The notes beneath the pieces are model-generated. The model saw nothing but the letters and a program-made list of their open reading frames with translations, did not search any database and was not told the DNA's origin. This document shows, one piece after another, positions 5,829-6,759 of a stretch of DNA of 6,759 nt; positions within the stretch are counted from its first letter, which is position 1, and each line of letters opens with the position of its first letter. The position numbers and the translations under genes are program-made. The DNA lies in contig JBOFLO010000049.1 of assembly GCA_051657905.1 (NCBI GenBank), positions 1-6,759 on the forward strand, given 5' to 3'. The stretch is from JBOFLO01 sp051657905 (GTDB lineage Bacteria > Patescibacteriota > Gracilibacteria > UBA1369).

Positions 5829-6759
5829 ATGCATACTCATCAAGAAACAGAAAAGAATAAAGGTCATAATGATAATTTTGACCAGATTTCTATTTCTGTA
5901 GCATCACCCGAAGAAATCCTCTCCTGGTCTCACGGTGAAGTTAAAAAACCTGAAACCATCAACTATCGTACTCAAAAACCAGAAATGGACGGTTTATTCT
6001 GCGAAAGAGTTTTCGGTCCAACTAAAAACTGGGAATGTTATTGCGGTAAGTACAAACGTATCCGTTACAAAGGCGTAATCTGTGAAAAATGTGGAGTTGA
6101 AGTAACTCACTCTTCAGTTCGCCGCGGACGTATGGGTCATATTAAATTAGCGGTTCCAGTAACTCATATCTGGTTCCTTCGCTCAACTCCAAGCCGTATT
6201 GGTTTACTATTAGATTTGCCAATCAAAGCAATTGAACAAGTAGTTTACTTTGCTGCTTACATCATCACTGAAGTAGATGAAAAATCTAAAGACGAAGCTA
6301 AAGAACAATTGAGCATCGAGTTCAAAACTCTTCGTAAGAAATTACAGGAAGATTGTTCTAAAGAAGTTTCCGAAGCTGGTAGCAAAAAAGACAAAGCTGG
6401 AATCGACAAAATCGAAAAAGAATTTGCTAAAAGAATTGAAGAACTTGATAAACAACACGCTAAAACCAAGGATGATCTTGAAGATATTAAAATCACCAAG
6501 ATTTATTCTGAATTGGAATATCGCGAACTTTCCAGCCGTTTTGGACAAATTTTCAAAGCTGCTATCGGCGCTGAAGCGATCAGAACAATTGTTCAAAATT
6601 TAGATTTAGCAAAATTAATTACTGAATTGGAAGAAGATCTTAAAAAAGCTTCTGGTCAAAAACAGAAAAAATTAATTAAGCGTTTGAAATTAGCTAGCAG
6701 TTTACTAAAGGCTGATATCAAAGCTGAATGGATGGTTATGACTGTATTGCCAGTTATTC
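5829..6759 (+). CDS. rpoC: DNA-directed RNA polymerase subunit beta', N-terminal part
   Basis: These are the first 310 codons of the beta' subunit, cut by the window edge. The start is fixed by an in-frame TAA at 5820-5822. The N-terminal zinc-binding domain is complete: Cys70, Cys72, Cys85 and Cys88 (CYCGKYKRIRYKGVICEKCG), the same residue numbers as in E. coli. It is preceded by KPETINYRTQKPEMDGLFCERVFGP and followed by HIKLAVPVTHIWFLRSTPSRIGLLLDL, both canonical. From about residue 151 to 224 lies a highly charged, helix-prone insertion relative to Firmicutes-type beta'. The conserved sequence then resumes with YRELSSRFGQIFKAAIGAEAI and runs to WMVMTVLPVI, just before the 'PPELRP' region. 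The catalytic NADFDGD motif lies beyond the window. The first 18 residues or so are His/Asn/Lys/Glu-rich and not conserved. The gene lies 45 bases after rpoB, is co-transcribed with it, and lacks an SD. Confidence 0.98.
   Translation, partial: MHTHQETEKNKGHNDNFDQISISVASPEEILSWSHGEVKKPETINYRTQKPEMDGLFCERVFGPTKNWECYCGKYKRIRYKGVICEKCGVEVTHSSVRRGRMGHIKLAVPVTHIWFLRSTPSRIGLLLDLPIKAIEQVVYFAAYIITEVDEKSKDEAKEQLSIEFKTLRKKLQEDCSKEVSEAGSKKDKAGIDKIEKEFAKRIEELDKQHAKTKDDLEDIKITKIYSELEYRELSSRFGQIFKAAIGAEAIRTIVQNLDLAKLITELEEDLKKASGQKQKKLIKRLKLASSLLKADIKAEWMVMTVLPVI

Overview
The window is an AT-rich bacterial segment read entirely on the + strand. It carries the tail of an ABC exporter operon followed by the start of an RNA polymerase operon. 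The organism is a bacterium, since the beta and beta' subunits are separate proteins of bacterial type. The lack of any Shine-Dalgarno (SD) sequence at all three visible start codons, the lysine-rich protein tail, and the absence of rplJ/rplL directly upstream of rpoB would fit a candidate-phylum bacterium such as Patescibacteria/CPR. That placement is a low-confidence inference. All three visible stops are TAA, and nothing indicates a non-standard code.

Region 1 (1-1407) holds the last 44 codons of an ABC ATPase of the MacB/LolD type. Two bases later comes a complete 422-residue FtsX/MacB-family permease. Together they would form a membrane export or lipoprotein-release type transporter. Region 2 (1408-1631) is a 224-base gap. 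It holds a strong sigma70-like promoter (TTGACT, 16 bp, TATAGT) and a leader of about 120 nt for rpoB; no convincing terminator is seen after the permease. Region 3 (1632-5783) is a complete rpoB of 1383 residues. Region 4 (5784-5828) is a 45-nt rpoB-rpoC spacer with a pyrimidine tract and two overlapping AT palindromes. Region 5 (5829-6759) is the first 310 codons of rpoC, cut by the window edge.

The most striking observation is in RpoB. A normal, compact beta core (roughly residues 156-1258) is flanked by a 155-residue lysine/alanine/proline/valine-rich, histone H1-like N-terminal tail (54 Lys, 0 Arg, 9 acidic by hand count) and a 125-residue acidic C-terminal tail (47 Asp/Glu, 5 Lys by hand count). 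The two tails carry nearly equal and opposite net charge (about +45 and -42). RpoB also has an extra module of about 46 residues between the Rif region and the conserved 'DADEE' segment, and several natural substitutions around the rifampicin pocket. RpoC has a charged coiled-coil-like insertion near its N-terminal region.
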